Shown in pieces: positions 1 through 11,258 of a stretch of 64,000 nt of DNA. Within the stretch, counting starts at the first letter, position 1. Every line of letters begins with the position of its first letter. Location of the stretch: NCBI GenBank assembly GCA_026874595.1, contig CM049310.1, positions 86,589,056 through 86,653,055 of the forward strand, read 5' to 3'. This DNA comes from Sipunculus nudus. Taxonomy: Eukaryota; Annelida; Sipuncula; Golfingiida; Sipunculidae. Both the position numbers and the translations under genes were made by a program. A model generated the notes under the pieces. That model was not told the DNA's origin, did not search any database, and worked only from the letters and a program-made list of their open reading frames with translations.

Positions 1-50
1 ATTCAATTTAGCGAAACTGCGTCATATGACTATATTTGTTTTGGAGGGAC

Positions 51-90
51 AGTTATATCACGTGGCTGCCGCACTACGAGTCAGGGCGTG
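51..90 (+). promoter_or_regulatory. Core promoter of first Ig-FN3 gene
   Basis: A TATA-like stretch (TTATATCA, TATA starting at 54) is followed 29 bases later by TCAG with its A at 83. The downstream paralogue has the same TATA and TCAG pair 28 bases apart, so the spacing is conserved while the surrounding bases are not. A CACGTG E-box (59-64) lies just after the TATA. Transcription is inferred to begin near 83, giving a 5' leader of about 62 bases. Confidence 0.5.
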
Positions 91-144
91 CAATGCGGGA
101 CGCTTGTGAGCAGCAAACGTACGAATAACGCGCTTTCGGCAAAG

Positions 145-972
145 ATGACACCGCTGCTGCCGATGTTGCATCTGTTCACACTGTTGGCAGGCTGCCTTTA
201 TGTGATTGAAGGCAGTCGCACAGTCACTTTCCATGACTACGCGTCTTACACATCGGATACAAAGATGTGCTCCGACCCTTACCAGTATCGAATCGAGGCG
301 TACGACAACAAGACACTGGAGTTCGGCGATGGTGACACGATCACTGTGCGGTGCCGTTTGGGATGCAACGTTCACAAGGAAGACCCTTGCCCTTCGGTTA
401 TGACCATGGGGTTCGGACTGTCTACAGGAGTACTCGAGCTGTTCAATATGTCGTCGCCGAGAGTGTTCGTAGAAAATTCCACCTCTGGACGGTCGAATGC
501 CTTGTTCAACATATCCGCCGACGAACTGCCCAACGGATTCTCTGCCGTGTATTGCGGCTGTGGATGTTTTGTTTGCTCCGCCCTGAGAAGCAGCGCCCTC
601 TATTTGAAGGTGGTGGACACGGGCGCTCCAAAGAAACCTTCGCAGCCACCGAAGCAGGTCACGAAAACTCTCAAAACTAATTCTGTGACATGGAACCGCC
701 CTGCCGCTCCTGGAACATACCGGTACAAAGTGATCTACCAAAAGGTCCCTGACACAGTAAATCCACCGGGCAGCTCGGTTTACGATCCAACCTACAGGTG
801 GGTTCCTCAGGTAGAGACCCACGTCCACACCGTTACCACCACATCTGCGAAGCTCGTCCATGCCGAGCCGTCCACCAAGTATCTCGTGTACGTGTCCGCA
901 GAAGTGAACGGCACGAACCGTTGGTCCGCGATATCGCGAGGTGGTTTCATAACTCCCGAACCATGTACTTAA
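145..972 (+). CDS. Secreted Ig-like plus fibronectin type III protein, copy 1
   Basis: Single-exon gene for a 275-residue secreted protein. Residues 1-22 are a hydrophobic signal peptide ending near IEG. Residues of about 23-165 form a cysteine-rich Ig-like domain with VRCRLGC, an EDPC loop and the F-strand-like segment SAVYCGCGC. From about 170 an FN3 domain follows, with VTWNRP, YRYKVIY, a YLVYVSAEVNG strand and a closing ISRGGF..TPEP. There are N-glycosylation sequons (NMS, NST, NIS, NGT) and no membrane segment. An in-frame ATG exists at 88, but it is only 5 bases after the predicted start of transcription and is not conserved in the paralogue, whose start aligns with 145. Base composition is clearly richer in GC than the flanks. 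The second copy lies 580 bases downstream. The specific function is unknown; a humoral recognition role is only a guess. It could also be a processed retro-copy that was later duplicated, since introns are absent. Confidence 0.8.
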   Translation: MTPLLPMLHLFTLLAGCLYVIEGSRTVTFHDYASYTSDTKMCSDPYQYRIEAYDNKTLEFGDGDTITVRCRLGCNVHKEDPCPSVMTMGFGLSTGVLELFNMSSPRVFVENSTSGRSNALFNISADELPNGFSAVYCGCGCFVCSALRSSALYLKVVDTGAPKKPSQPPKQVTKTLKTNSVTWNRPAAPGTYRYKVIYQKVPDTVNPPGSSVYDPTYRWVPQVETHVHTVTTTSAKLVHAEPSTKYLVYVSAEVNGTNRWSAISRGGFITPEPCT

Positions 973-1399
973 CACTATCTGAATGTCAAACGCGATTTCA
1001 TATTTTGAGCGTGGATCTTAAAATATTTACCTTACGCTGTTTACGTTTTGAATAGTATCAAAAGACAATCTTTGGTTTTAATGTACATAAACGTTTGCAT
1101 ATAAGAGTCAATTAATGTTTTATTGTATGATGGCCAATAACATGTTTTCTGTTCTTTTGTATGTACCGTGTTTCACGTACATCTGTGTTTACATTTAACC
1201 TATGCCGAACACATTTTATTGTTTCTCGCATGTGTATCTTTTTTTGTTGTGTCGTTTGTATTTATACTGGAATGTACCCTAATGCCCATATTGTTACGTC
1301 GCTTGCACCAGGAACATCATAAGATAATATGAATCAGCAAGAACACGTCGGGTGATTATTTGTTGTGTTTTATGGGGGGGGGGGTTCATGTTTCCGATG
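973..1399. other. Intergenic spacer between the two Ig-FN3 genes
   Basis: AT-rich 3' flank of the first gene, with no convincing reading frame. It ends in an 11-base G run (1374-1384) just upstream of the promoter of the second gene. I saw no clear AATAAA close to the stop codon of the first gene. Confidence 0.5.
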
Positions 1400-1454
1400 T
1401 CACGTGACGGTACTCGCATGTTATATATGTGGTCGCAGCACGTCGACTCAGATC
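1400..1454 (+). promoter_or_regulatory. Core promoter of second Ig-FN3 gene
   Basis: TTATATAT (TATA starting at 1422) precedes TCAG (A at 1450) by 28 bases, matching the layout of the first gene. The sequence just after it (ACGGGACGCTGGTGAG) also matches the leader of copy 1, so the duplication included promoter and leader. A palindromic TCACGTGA (1400-1407) lies about 20 bases upstream of the TATA. Confidence 0.55.
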
Positions 1455-1551
1455 ATTTTAAACGGGACGCTGGTGAGAAGCAAGCGTGCAGCAAACGGCC
1501 TCCAGCCCTTACCGTTGACTGTACGTAAGACAAACCAGGAACGGAGACAAT

Positions 1552-2388
1552 ATGAGACCGCTACTGCCGTTGTTGCAACTGTTCACACTGTTTTTCTGCT
1601 TATATCTGGTTGAGGGCCGCCGCACCGTCACGTTTTATGATTACGGCTTTTATGGCTCGGAGGACAGAATATGCTCCGACCGTTACCAGTATTTGATAGA
1701 GCCGTACGACAACGCAAATCAGGTGTTCGGTGATGGTGACACGATCACTGTGCGGTGCCGTTTGGGATGCAAGGAAAACGCTGTTCACAAGGAAGACCCT
1801 TGCCCTTCGGTTACGACCATGGGGTTCGGACTGTCAACAGGAGTACTCGACCTGTACAATATGTCGTCGCCCAGAGTGTTCGTTGAAAATTCCACCTCTG
1901 GGCGGGTGAATGCCTTGTTCAACATATCCGCCGACGAATTGCCCAACGGGATATCGGCCGTTTATTGCGGCTGTGGCTGTTTTGCATGTTCGAAGTTGAG
2001 AAGCCGCGCCCTCTATTTAAAAGTGAAAGACTCGGCCGCTCCAACCAAGCCCTCGCGCCCGGTGCAAGGTACGAAAACCGTCAAAACAAATTATGTGACA
2101 TGGAAACGTCCCGCCACCCCTGGAAGATACCGGTACAAAGTGATCTACACAAGGGTCCCTGTCAGTGCCAATTCACGAGGCAGCAGCTCTGTCTACGATC
2201 CAACCTACAGGTGGGTGCCTCAGATCAAGAGACATGTCCACATCGTATACACCAATTCTGCGGCCCTCGTCCATGCCGTGCCGGCTACAATGTACGTGGT
2301 GTCCGTGTATGCAGAGGTTAACGGCACCAATCGCTGGTCCCGTATATCGCGACCCGGTTTCTTCAAAACACCAGACCCTCGCCAATAA
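1552..2388 (+). CDS. Secreted Ig-like plus fibronectin type III protein, copy 2
   Basis: Single-exon, 278-residue paralogue of the gene at 145-972, similar along its whole length. Residues 1-22 form the signal peptide, ending near VEG. The Ig-like domain keeps VRCRLGC, EDPC and AVYCGCGC and has a 3-residue insertion after RLGC (KENAVHKE against NVHKE). The FN3 domain keeps VTWKRP, YRYKVIY and VYAEVNGTNRWS. The first ATG of the frame is used and agrees with the signal peptide. Most differences between the copies are substitutions that keep the frame, with no stops, which suggests that both are under constraint. The substrate or binding partner cannot be read from the sequence. Being secreted and next to a cluster of Ig-type surface receptors, it may work with them, but that is inference. 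Confidence 0.82.
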   Translation: MRPLLPLLQLFTLFFCLYLVEGRRTVTFYDYGFYGSEDRICSDRYQYLIEPYDNANQVFGDGDTITVRCRLGCKENAVHKEDPCPSVTTMGFGLSTGVLDLYNMSSPRVFVENSTSGRVNALFNISADELPNGISAVYCGCGCFACSKLRSRALYLKVKDSAAPTKPSRPVQGTKTVKTNYVTWKRPATPGRYRYKVIYTRVPVSANSRGSSSVYDPTYRWVPQIKRHVHIVYTNSAALVHAVPATMYVVSVYAEVNGTNRWSRISRPGFFKTPDPRQ

Positions 2389-2389
2389 A
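2384..2389 (+). terminator. Polyadenylation signal overlapping the stop codon
   Basis: AATAAA overlaps the stop codon TAA (2386-2388) of the second Ig-FN3 gene. If it is used, the 3' untranslated region would be only about 10-30 bases long, which is unusually compact for an animal gene. Confidence 0.45.
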
Positions 2390-2985
2390 TCTGGTTGAAT
2401 GTCGGAGTCGTTTTCATAATATTCCGTGCAAGGATGTTTTTCATGGACATTACGTGGTTTGGCTTTTGATTACCTTTCACTACATGTGCTTTTGTTCTTG
2501 TTGTATTTAGTTTTTTTTCATATCAGGCCATACAATAATGTGTTTGTCCAGTGGCGTTTTAAAGTATGCGCCTATATCAATCAATATATTTGTTTTCCAC
2601 ATTAAAAGATGTGCTGATTATATCTACTTGTCTTCGTGGTTTTTCTTTCGGTTATGGTACACGTTTGTATGTGTGCGTGTATGTGGACTTGTATGTCGTC
2701 CGCTTAATATGATACTGGAATATCACCATCGCCTGTATGGTTACTGTACGTAGGACAACGCCCCACACGCCTCAAAACCTTTTTGCCCTAACCTCCCACC
2801 AGCGTACATATGCAGTTATTTAATGACGGTAAGCGAAGCCGATATATGAGCTTTGGACGACATAACAAAAGTAGTGCCGTAGAGCTACCAGTATTTTAGA
2901 TATACATGTGATCGTAAAAAAAACTATCATATTGCCGGGAAAGGATAATAACTGGCATGATATATATCAGTGTTGCGCGTGGACG
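2390..2985. other. Intergenic, nothing recognised
   Basis: AT-rich spacer with short chance reading frames only. The 'gttactgtacgtaggacaa' at about 2740-2757 resembles the 'gactgtacgtaagacaa' leader segment of the second Ig-FN3 gene (about 1517-1533), so a small relic of a further tandem copy is possible. Confidence 0.3.
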
Positions 2986-3305
2986 ATATGTCCCTGTGGA
3001 CGAAAAGGCACCACAGACGTTGATCACAACCGCATCACATTTCACAATGCTGCGGATGAACCTTTAGACAAAGATCACCATGATGCATTAAAACAGCCAG
3101 CACATTAACTTGTTTAGCACATCCGACTGCCTGGTCAGTCGTGCAATATTTTATACTGGACACAGAGCGCGTGAATCTGCGGTGGACGAAAAGAACTGTG
3201 GACGAAACGTCCGTTACAATATTCCTGTGGGCGAACCGGACCTGTGGAGAAACAGGTGGTTGGACAAAGAGGCGAGCACAAAAAGATCTGGGGACGAAAC
3301 ATCTA
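2986..3305 (+). repeat. Degenerate minisatellite of GTGGACGAAA units
   Basis: At least seven imperfect copies of a core close to TGTGGACGAAA recur: GTGGACGATAT, TGTGGACGAAAAG, GGTGGACGAAAAG, TGTGGACGAAACG, TGTGGGCGAACCG, TGTGGAGAAACAG and GGGGACGAAACA, with variable spacers. The block ends just before the duplicated segment that starts near 3314. No coding function is apparent, and the short overlapping frames look incidental. Confidence 0.5.
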
Positions 3306-3313
3306 TAACCCAT

Positions 3314-4088
3314 TTCTTCTGTTGAATATTCATTGCCACATTTTCAGGGATTTAAAATGGAGTACGTGGATAATGTTTTAAGCCGCATGAGGGTGTAGAG
3401 CTGCAACATTAACTCAACTTCACCATTGTATTTCGTGAGTAGTCTGAAACAAGGCGTTAGTGTTGCATGTTGAATTTACGAGTAGGTCTAAATTTGCTGG
3501 TATCATTCATGGGTAAACTCATACATATGGATCTTTCTTCAATAATCAAGCCAATAATCACTGGGCAAACAACTAATGAAACTGCAACTATAACACTTTT
3601 ATAAAATGGAATAATATAAGATAAACACTTATGTAGTAGGCATGTTTGATATATATGCAGCTCTTAACACAGTGGTAAAAATAAAATATTATCAGTTCTA
3701 TATTTTTAAAGGAATATGACTTTTTCAAACAGATTGGTATAAAATATATAAAAAAAAATTAAAATTCCGACTTCAGATTTAGAGACATTTATTTCAAGTG
3801 AAGTGCAGGCTCTACTCTTCCAGTTGTGTTATTTTGCTAATCACTTTAATGATCGAATTATTAAAAACACAATTAGTTAATCATCAAGCTATTAGCGGTT
3901 GGTTAGAGACGGTCTATTTTCGTATCGGTTTTGCATTGGTAACACGGTACCAGTGTACACCAATGGGAAAATGTTCAAACTGTTTTATAACAGGGGGTCA
4001 AAATATGTTAATTACCAAGTATCATTTTTAAATAAATAAGTTCCTAAGTACAAACAACCTGACAGATATGGAAACTATATATAGTTTC
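3314..4088 (+). repeat. Upstream duplicon segment, inverted at the B locus
   Basis: This segment matches the reverse complement of 24755-25532 nearly throughout (for example the stretch around 'ttttcagggatttaaaatgg' and the end around 'caaacaacctgacagatatgg'). It ends at a perfect 18-base palindrome (GAAACTATATATAGTTTC, 4071-4088), beyond which similarity to the B locus continues in direct orientation. No gene is evident inside. Confidence 0.75.
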
Positions 4089-7000
4089 AAGCGTGATCTC
4101 ACTACTGTATATTAGTCCTTCATCAGACAGCGAAGGTGGCTGAGTTGATGGCGTGGTTTATTTGCATGTTTGACTGTAGAAGCAATATCTTCGAAAGTTC
4201 TCAGTGACATTTGTTTCAATATACTTTTTGGACGGAGTGCCCTGTCAGTATGGGGGCAACCATATTGGATTACATGCACTGGCCGCCACTAGTGTAATGG
4301 ATCTGGCTCAGCTCAGCTTCACTCACTCATAGTTAGTCTAGTTGTTCAACTGTTGTGTCGTTTATAAATGTACATAGCAAAGATGTTGTGGCTAACCTTA
4401 CCTTCATCTGATGCAACAACAACAGGCAAAAAATATGCAAATGATTATTCAGTGATTTGAATGACAAAAATGCACTTAAATATCAGGTTCTACTGACACG
4501 TATTCACCGGAGACCAGACTTTCAGTTTGCATGTTTCTCAAGGACTTGCTTCCTAATGCTAAAGTTAATTAGCAAGGCAGCTATGCCAGTTACCTGGCCG
4601 GCAAAATGTTATAAGTAATTCCAGTGACCCCGGGTGTCAAAAAATAATACCTGTTATTATTACATTTATAATTATTACCAGTTACTATATCACATGAACA
4701 TTTTAGAGTACCAAGTTCAAACTTCTATCTCATGTTTTAATTATACAGAAGTAATTGGTTTGCACTATTGCCACCATATCTCTTTCTATACTGGAAAGTC
4801 TAGCATAAAGAATGCGTCTGTCCATGTTTGGCAGCATGGTTAAGTGAATAAACAACATGGCTTCTTATCCAAGTGGTCTTGTGTTTTGCGTGTGCTTATC
4901 AAGCATTAGTGATGGCTACAGGCATATTTAAACAAAATAGATGGATTTTTGTGGAAGGACAAGATTCATAGCTTTCATTTTGATCAGTATAATAGAAATG
5001 TGAATCTGGTATTGTCGAATTAATCAAATTCAGTCTAAACTCCACTTTTTGTTTGTTTTTCTGTTAAAACGTGTCGATACATCTGTAAAAAAGTTCCTGT
5101 TACCAACCCGCTCCAAAAATTCAGAAATTCATTAGAATTAATAAAAACTTTTTAATATATTTCGTATATTAGCAAGGTACATTAAAACTGTCGGGCTCTG
5201 CAAAAAAGTTATAATGATCCACTCATTATGAGTCATGAAAGACATATATAACTGCAGCCATGACGTCAACACGATCACGCCTTAATAATCAAGGATAAAA
5301 AGAACTACGTTCACCGGACGGTGTTTCAGTTTCCAGTATCTATAAAGTATCTATAAGCTCGTAGAGATTTTAATGTGTGATATCTATGGTGAATCTGTAT
5401 CTTTATGCACATTAGGTTACAGTGAATAGATCATGTCCGTTAACAGATGTTATGGGACAAGGTTTTTGAGTATCTAGATGCATACGCTATTTTAAAATTT
5501 GTTTAGGTAAAGCCAGTTTTTCTTAGACTGGTTGTAATGCAAAATACTTGCTTATTGTTTGTGAGTTTGTATGATCTGTGTTTCGTAAACGTAAAGTATT
5601 ATTATCGACTATATTGTCATTCTGATTCTTTTATAACGTTAACCGTTTCCTTATGTAATATGCACATTTTGTATCACCTAAAGCTTGATAGAGCTCTTCA
5701 TTATAGAGGAAAAGAAAGATCAATAAATCAATCAATGTTTTACATATGTTCTACAGGTTGTATTACCCTTTTTATAGACTCATTTTGTCAGCTTTAACCT
5801 TTATCTATAACAAACAAAAGGATTTTCTATTGTTGTGTTTACAGAATCATGCTGAAAAGTTTGGAGTACAAACGTGAGATTAAACTGGTGGTTTGTGTGG
5901 TGGCCATTCTGAGCATAGTTAACCCATCGACTCATGCGCAACCTCAACTGAATGACCAGGTCTCAAATACCATCAGTGAAACCAAAGGTAAAAGGCTTAT
6001 GCTTAAAATGATATAATTGTTGTATAAAATTGTATTGAAAAGCTTGAAAGAAACTTTTTGTATACTAGTATTTGGGTATGATTGGCTTTGAATGTTCTAT
6101 GTGAAAATGAATGCACCAATCCAACACTCTTTGCGACCTCATAAAATGTTTAATATCAATGCAGAGATTTTAGCAACGTTCTACTTTAATAGGGTAGAGT
6201 TATTGTTCCTAGTTTTAAAATGGGAGATTTCCTGGGTCGCCTAGGCACGAGATTCTCCTTTTCCTTTTTACCTGCACAAATTAAAAGAGATCGTTTGTAC
6301 ACCTAATAAGCAAAACACAAGGATGTAAACTGCTATTTAGTTGTATAATATCTTAATAAAAACAAGTCATTTTTATCAAATTTGTAAGTTTAACCTTTAT
6401 TTTCCAACCTTTCAGTGACTGATTACTGGGGGAGGAACACGTCACTTTATAACAACTCAGAGGAGTTGATTCTCAAATGGTTGATCAAACCAAAGAACGC
6501 CACGTTATTCTTTATCAAGTGTTTTCATGGATACCAAACAACACAAGAAAACTACTTCTTCACCTATGCGTCCACCAAAGACCGTGTAGATCGACAAGCA
6601 GAACTAGGCAATCGAACAAGCCACGATTTATTCTATGAAGGCGACAAAGCTGTCTTTCTAGCTGAACATTTCACAACCTCGAAGTTCAGATGTCGGTGTT
6701 TACACATGTGTGATGCATGCGGCAGGAACACCGCAGGAGAGAACCGCTCGACTCTGTGTCAAAAGTAAAGAACAAATCCTTAACATATTTTGTCACAGGC
6801 AATTACATTTTGAAATATGAATACATTGCGGGACATCTCAATCTCTCTTCTTTCTCTCTCTCTCTCTCTCTCTAATTGTCCATTTAATAATCACAGGTAT
6901 TTTCAACGGATACCATTCCTAATTTTATGAAATATAGTTACATATGAAAAAGTTAATCATCTTTGCTCGGTTGACTGAAAGTCATCTGAGCTAAAGCAAT

Positions 7001-7940
7001 CACTATTTGTCCGTCGTCCGTCCGGCAGTCCTTCCGCCCATTTGCTATTATCCGGTTGTCCGTTAACACGGCACAAATTGTAACCGCCGAACCCTAGAGA
7101 CTAACTTTTTTTCAAATGGAGGTCCATTAAAAATGTCCCTTGAAACCAGAAGTTAGGTCACTTCAACCTATATTCCCCGAGCTATTTGGCTTGTTAGTAT
7201 CCCAAGAATAATTAAATAACTTGATACATTATCTTCAGTATCTAAATAACGAATGTATTAAAAGCACATTGATCGTGGAGGCTGAGGCATGATTGTGCAA
7301 AGATTTCTGTAACTCACAGAATGATTTTTAAAAGTATAGGTAACATTTAGTATAGTATGCGAAGCTAGTCCTTGAAGTCCTGCACAAAACATTGTGTCTA
7401 TAATTTATCATATTTCCTACTAGTCAAATGGTCTTATGCTAATTCAACTAATTCTGACTGATGACTTTTCACCTCATGTTCCTTTTATTATGCTCAGAGA
7501 CTATAACTATGTCAGATTTTGCTTTCTGTGGATGATTAAATTTCTTTAATGTTTTAACATTTGGGCATCTCATGAATCCATATAGTCGTAATACAGATCA
7601 TGGTTCACTATATGAAAATTATTTTTTCTAGTGGTCATCCCTTGTGGCAGTAACCCCTGTGTCAATGGTGGACAGTGTATTGAGAGTGGAATTTCTTACA
7701 CATGCCAGTGCATGAACGGTTTTACAGGGACAAACTGTAAGACAGGTGAGATCAGGTTTTCTTTTCTTACCAGAAATTGTGCATTTTCATTACCCGCATC
7801 ATGTGGCTAAACTTTTGTCCATTGAAAGAACGTGAGTCACTCCATGTAAGGTCCTATACTTTCAGCATTTAGATTGAAACATTTCCTACAAATTTATCAC
7901 TGCTCATTTGAGTTTCCAATAATAGTTAGGATTGAATATT
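4089..7940 (+). repeat. Segmental duplication carrying gene A upstream DNA and exons 1-3
   Basis: Direct duplicate of 26448-31025. Similarity covers upstream DNA, exons 1-3 and the introns between them, so the duplication is recent. It fades soon after exon 3, near 'ccaataatagtta' in both copies. The B copy has two extra blocks, about 26975-27530 and 28061-28431. The second contains the TATA box of B. Intron 2 carries a CT microsatellite in both copies, short here (6841-6873) and about 50 bases in B. Confidence 0.8.
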
Positions 7941-10273
7941 TATATATTTCTATTTACATATCCCGAAATCTTCTGCATCCCTGACAGACACCTTCTTTGT
8001 AGGAGTGAAAGGAGTACACATTACCACCAAGGTGGCTTTTCTGACTTCACCAAGTGGGCACCAATCCTATGATCCAAACTATGGAGTTACCCACAAGGGT
8101 AAGACTTTTCATCTTTACTTTTAGAAGTCCTATTACTCCTTAAAGTGTTTGTCAAGCTGTTAACATAGAATGTTAGAGCGTTCTCTTTTATGTCTTAATA
8201 AATGATGTGCTTCATCTTCCATATTTTATAACTGGTCATCTGCCTAACTATGCTCTGGTTAGTCGGGCGAGTTGCGCAATTCAAATCCAATAGAAATACA
8301 ATATAATGTGCAGTTGGACATGGATGAATTGGAAACAACATTATGGAGATCCATTTACTAAGATAACCTTAGGATCTACTTGAAAAAGAACGTATGTTGG
8401 TTTTATACATGTATGTTTCTTTACGTTTCTTTAAGGTCCAGGTGAAGATAATTCTTCCCAGGGGCTTAAACTGGCCTTAAGTGTCGTCTCCGTGATCTTC
8501 GTCTTGGTGTTGGCTGTTGCCATCCCAGCATTGATTCAGTTCTGAAGGAAACATGGCACGGGAAATAGTCTCGAGTCTTCCGCTGAAAGGTATGTTAGAT
8601 ACTCGCAAGTACAGTCTGCTTCTGATAAAGCCAAAAGGCAATATTCTGTCTAAATATAAATATATAAGCTCCATTTTAAAAATATCAGAAACAGAAAGCG
8701 AACAATTACAAAGGCTCTTTAAAATCTGTAAAATTGTAGACTCTGTACCAAAATACTTGACTGCAATGTTGTAATAAATCAAACATTTATAATGTATGTG
8801 TGAATAAGTCTGATGCGACTTACCAAGAGAAAAGTATATGGTTACAATTAATTTTCGCCGTTTCTCGATTGTATGAAAGAGGAAATCCAGTTCGGACTCC
8901 CAATATTTGAAGGAAATAGAGAGCTTGTGTGTGTCACTCGTAAGATGTATGCTAATTATGATTCAGAGAAAGTCGGTACCCACCCATCCTAATAGCACAC
9001 ATTCGAAACTGGATGGGGGAAGATATCTACATGATATGGGTGATAATAATAAGTGTACCTTAGTCTAAATCTCAGAACATAAATATTGTCAAGTAATCCA
9101 CGTGAAGTATTCTTTTATTTAAGGAGTTTTACAAAAATTGCGTAGTTTTCACTTACACCACTTCTTCAAAACAAGGCCCAACTCATTTGAAAATGAGTTT
9201 CGCCCATAATGACTCTTACTTTCTTACCCTCTCAATCCTTAAACCCGACAATACATGTGCACGTACATACATAGTTTTGTTTCACATCCTATTCGATGGT
9301 TTCGTTGTTTTGGTGAACAGTTTTGTTTAAAATTTAAAGGGATGTATTCACATACTATGCAGGAGTTATATATATATATATATATAGGAAGTATATTTTT
9401 CTCCTTTACCTGTTATGATATATGTTAATATTTTGTTCTAAATCTATATGCCTACTCCAGTACATAAGTAGAAATACACTTTGATGATTTCCCTGGGAAA
9501 CCATTGTATTCAGTTAAATGAACTAATAAGAAGAGATAATACGTAACTAATAAAGAGAAATAATGCATATAAAATTATTATGTTTACAGTTTAAACAAAG
9601 AAAAAGCAGGAGAGGGTTCAGGAACCCAGGTGACTGATTGTGTAAAAATTCCTCTGTGTCACAGGTAAGGTTGAAACAACTAATTCTTCGTTTATTAACC
9701 AAGCAAATAAGGGGTAATGATAAAGTAGATGCATGTTGGGATTAATGATAAAGTAAATTAAGGTTCAAATTAATGATAATGTAAATGCACGTTTATATAT
9801 TTGTCGAAAAATATCAAAGTGTGAAACTACTTATTGAATCAGAAGGGGGTTTCAATATCTGATACATAAAATAATACAAACAAAAAACACAGTAAAGTTA
9901 AATATTTACTGATCACCGAAACATTGTGATTATTTGCCAATCCATAAAGGCCTATACTTATTAATTGATAAAGACAAATGCATTTTAGGTATTGATGACA
10001 TATTTAAAATTCATGTCCTGAACATTTGATAATAATTTGATATATAATTATTATTAACTTTTTTATGTTTCTATAGTTTCTTATTTAAAAAGGCCAACAA
10101 GAGGATGTGTAATTAGATGAAGAAGAACAGAAGTGACCATAATATATTTTAAAAAATGCAACACGTGTTCATGTTCATATATTTTACTTCTAAATCCTCA
10201 ATTCAAAGGTAACATTTTTAGGAGTGAAGATTCAGACATCCCCAGTGAGGACATGAGCGATACCATCACTTGA
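5849..10273 (+). pseudogene. Gene A: disrupted Ig-EGF transmembrane receptor
   Basis: Seven exons with consistent phases: 5849-5987 (signal peptide ending STHA), 6416-6764 (Ig domain), 7632-7745 (EGF, C-x4-C-x5-C-x8-C-x-C-x8-C), 8003-8098 (Ser/Thr-containing stalk), 8436-8589 (transmembrane helix), 9590-9664 and 10222-10273 (acidic tail ending DTIT, TGA). Two lesions break it. Exon 2 has one extra base near 6659 compared with B, shifting the Ig frame just before its F strand and bringing a TAA at 7651-7653 after splicing. In exon 5 the codon after the helix is TGA (8543-8545), where a CGA would open a basic stop-transfer sequence that continues in frame into exons 6 and 7. A splice acceptor (…tttacag, 5844) precedes the ATG, implying an upstream leader exon, but the promoter block seen at B is missing. 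Exons 4-7 resemble neither B nor C. A sequencing error could explain one lesion but hardly all three. Confidence 0.78.
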
Positions 10274-10534
10274 AATGCCTAATGATTGTACAAATATGAA
10301 GATCTCCTGATTAGAGGACTTTTTTTATCTCGACACCAATAGCTCCTGGTTGTTTTGTTTGTTTTCTCTTTTTGCTCTCCTTCAAGGACCACATCTCACA
10401 TCTTTTCAATTTCAATTTTCATTTTTGTTTATATTTTATATATATTTTGTTCAGCACTGTTTGTATTTAAAAGCACTTCCGCAATATTCTCGTGATTGAA
10501 TCTAGGGTACACCACTTATTGCTTGATACGTAAC
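10274..10534. other. 3' flank of gene A
   Basis: AT-rich sequence following the stop codon at 10271-10273, probably the start of the 3' untranslated region. No frames of interest. Confidence 0.4.
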
Positions 10535-10690
10535 CGGCTTCTGTTGACTAGTGCTAGGGCACGGGCCCTGAAGCCGAAAGATCATGAGTTTTATTCTCAG
10601 CCGAATAGAGAGATTTTCCACGGTCGCATTCTCCCAAGGCGACTGCTTTATTGGAAGGTTGTGCCTCTGCCCTCCCCCACACTAGCAGGT
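10535..10690 (+). mobile_element. tRNA-derived SINE remnant
   Basis: The stretch 'ctagtgctagggcacgggcc' followed by 'gaagccgaaagatc' and 'gagttttattctcagccg' resembles the A-box and a decayed B-box half of a tRNA head (GGTTCGATTCCCAGCCG in intact relatives). It is followed by the body 'agagattttccacggtcgca' typical of V-SINE-like invertebrate SINEs. It ends near a CA/TA microsatellite. Family assignment is from memory of such elements. Confidence 0.5.
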
Positions 10691-10884
10691 GTACACACAC
10701 ACACACATATATATAGATATATTCGCCAGCATTTTTTTAATGGAGGTGAATACTTTAAAACAATTATAAAAATGCTGTTAATAATTCTAGTTCTAATTAT
10801 ATTATTTGTAAATTATATTTTGTACATAGTACTTATTACGTACCTCACTGCCAAATTTAGCAGGAAGCTATCTATGACTGTCTC

Positions 10885-10890
10885 AATAAA
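10885..10890 (+). terminator. Candidate polyadenylation signal downstream of gene A
   Basis: The first clean AATAAA after the gene A stop lies about 610 bases downstream, beyond the SINE remnant. If used, the 3' untranslated region would include the SINE. Not certain. Confidence 0.25.
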
Positions 10891-10899
10891 ATAGCTGTA

Positions 10900-11202
10900 A
10901 GATATCATGTTTTCGTTTAATTGTTAAACTTTGTATGCATATTTGCTGTCGTTTTTATTGGAATGCCTCCATCTTATGTAATACCATTTCGCCCCGTTAT
11001 ACAAAGGGCAAAATAGTATTATCAAACCAGGCCAGACAACATTTGTTATTCTCTTTTGGGTAGCGATACTCAAGTCCAAAAAACTTCAAAGTGGCGTTTT
11101 ATGGGATCCAAATAGCTATATAAGGGTCGTTTGTACTATTTATTTGTATTATTTTTTTTTTGTAAAAAAAATTCTTGTGTATCAAGATTTTATATAAGAG
11201 AC

Positions 11203-11258
<56 letters not shown>

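Noticed and set aside
88-144. Upstream in-frame ATG of the first Ig-FN3 gene
   Set aside because: It adds a non-hydrophobic 19-residue extension before the signal peptide, is not conserved in the paralogue, and is only 5 bases after the predicted transcription start.
58-975. Long minus-strand frame opposite the first Ig-FN3 gene
   Set aside because: The plus-strand frame has a signal peptide, Ig-like and FN3 motifs and a conserved paralogue; the minus frame has none and is its shadow.
8477-8782. Minus-strand 101-codon frame over exon 5 of gene A
   Set aside because: Lies opposite a splice-phased transmembrane exon and shows no domain.
11206-11257. TA tracts as possible replication or recombination sites
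   Set aside because: They are ordinary (TA)n microsatellites, repeated many times in the window with no associated signal.
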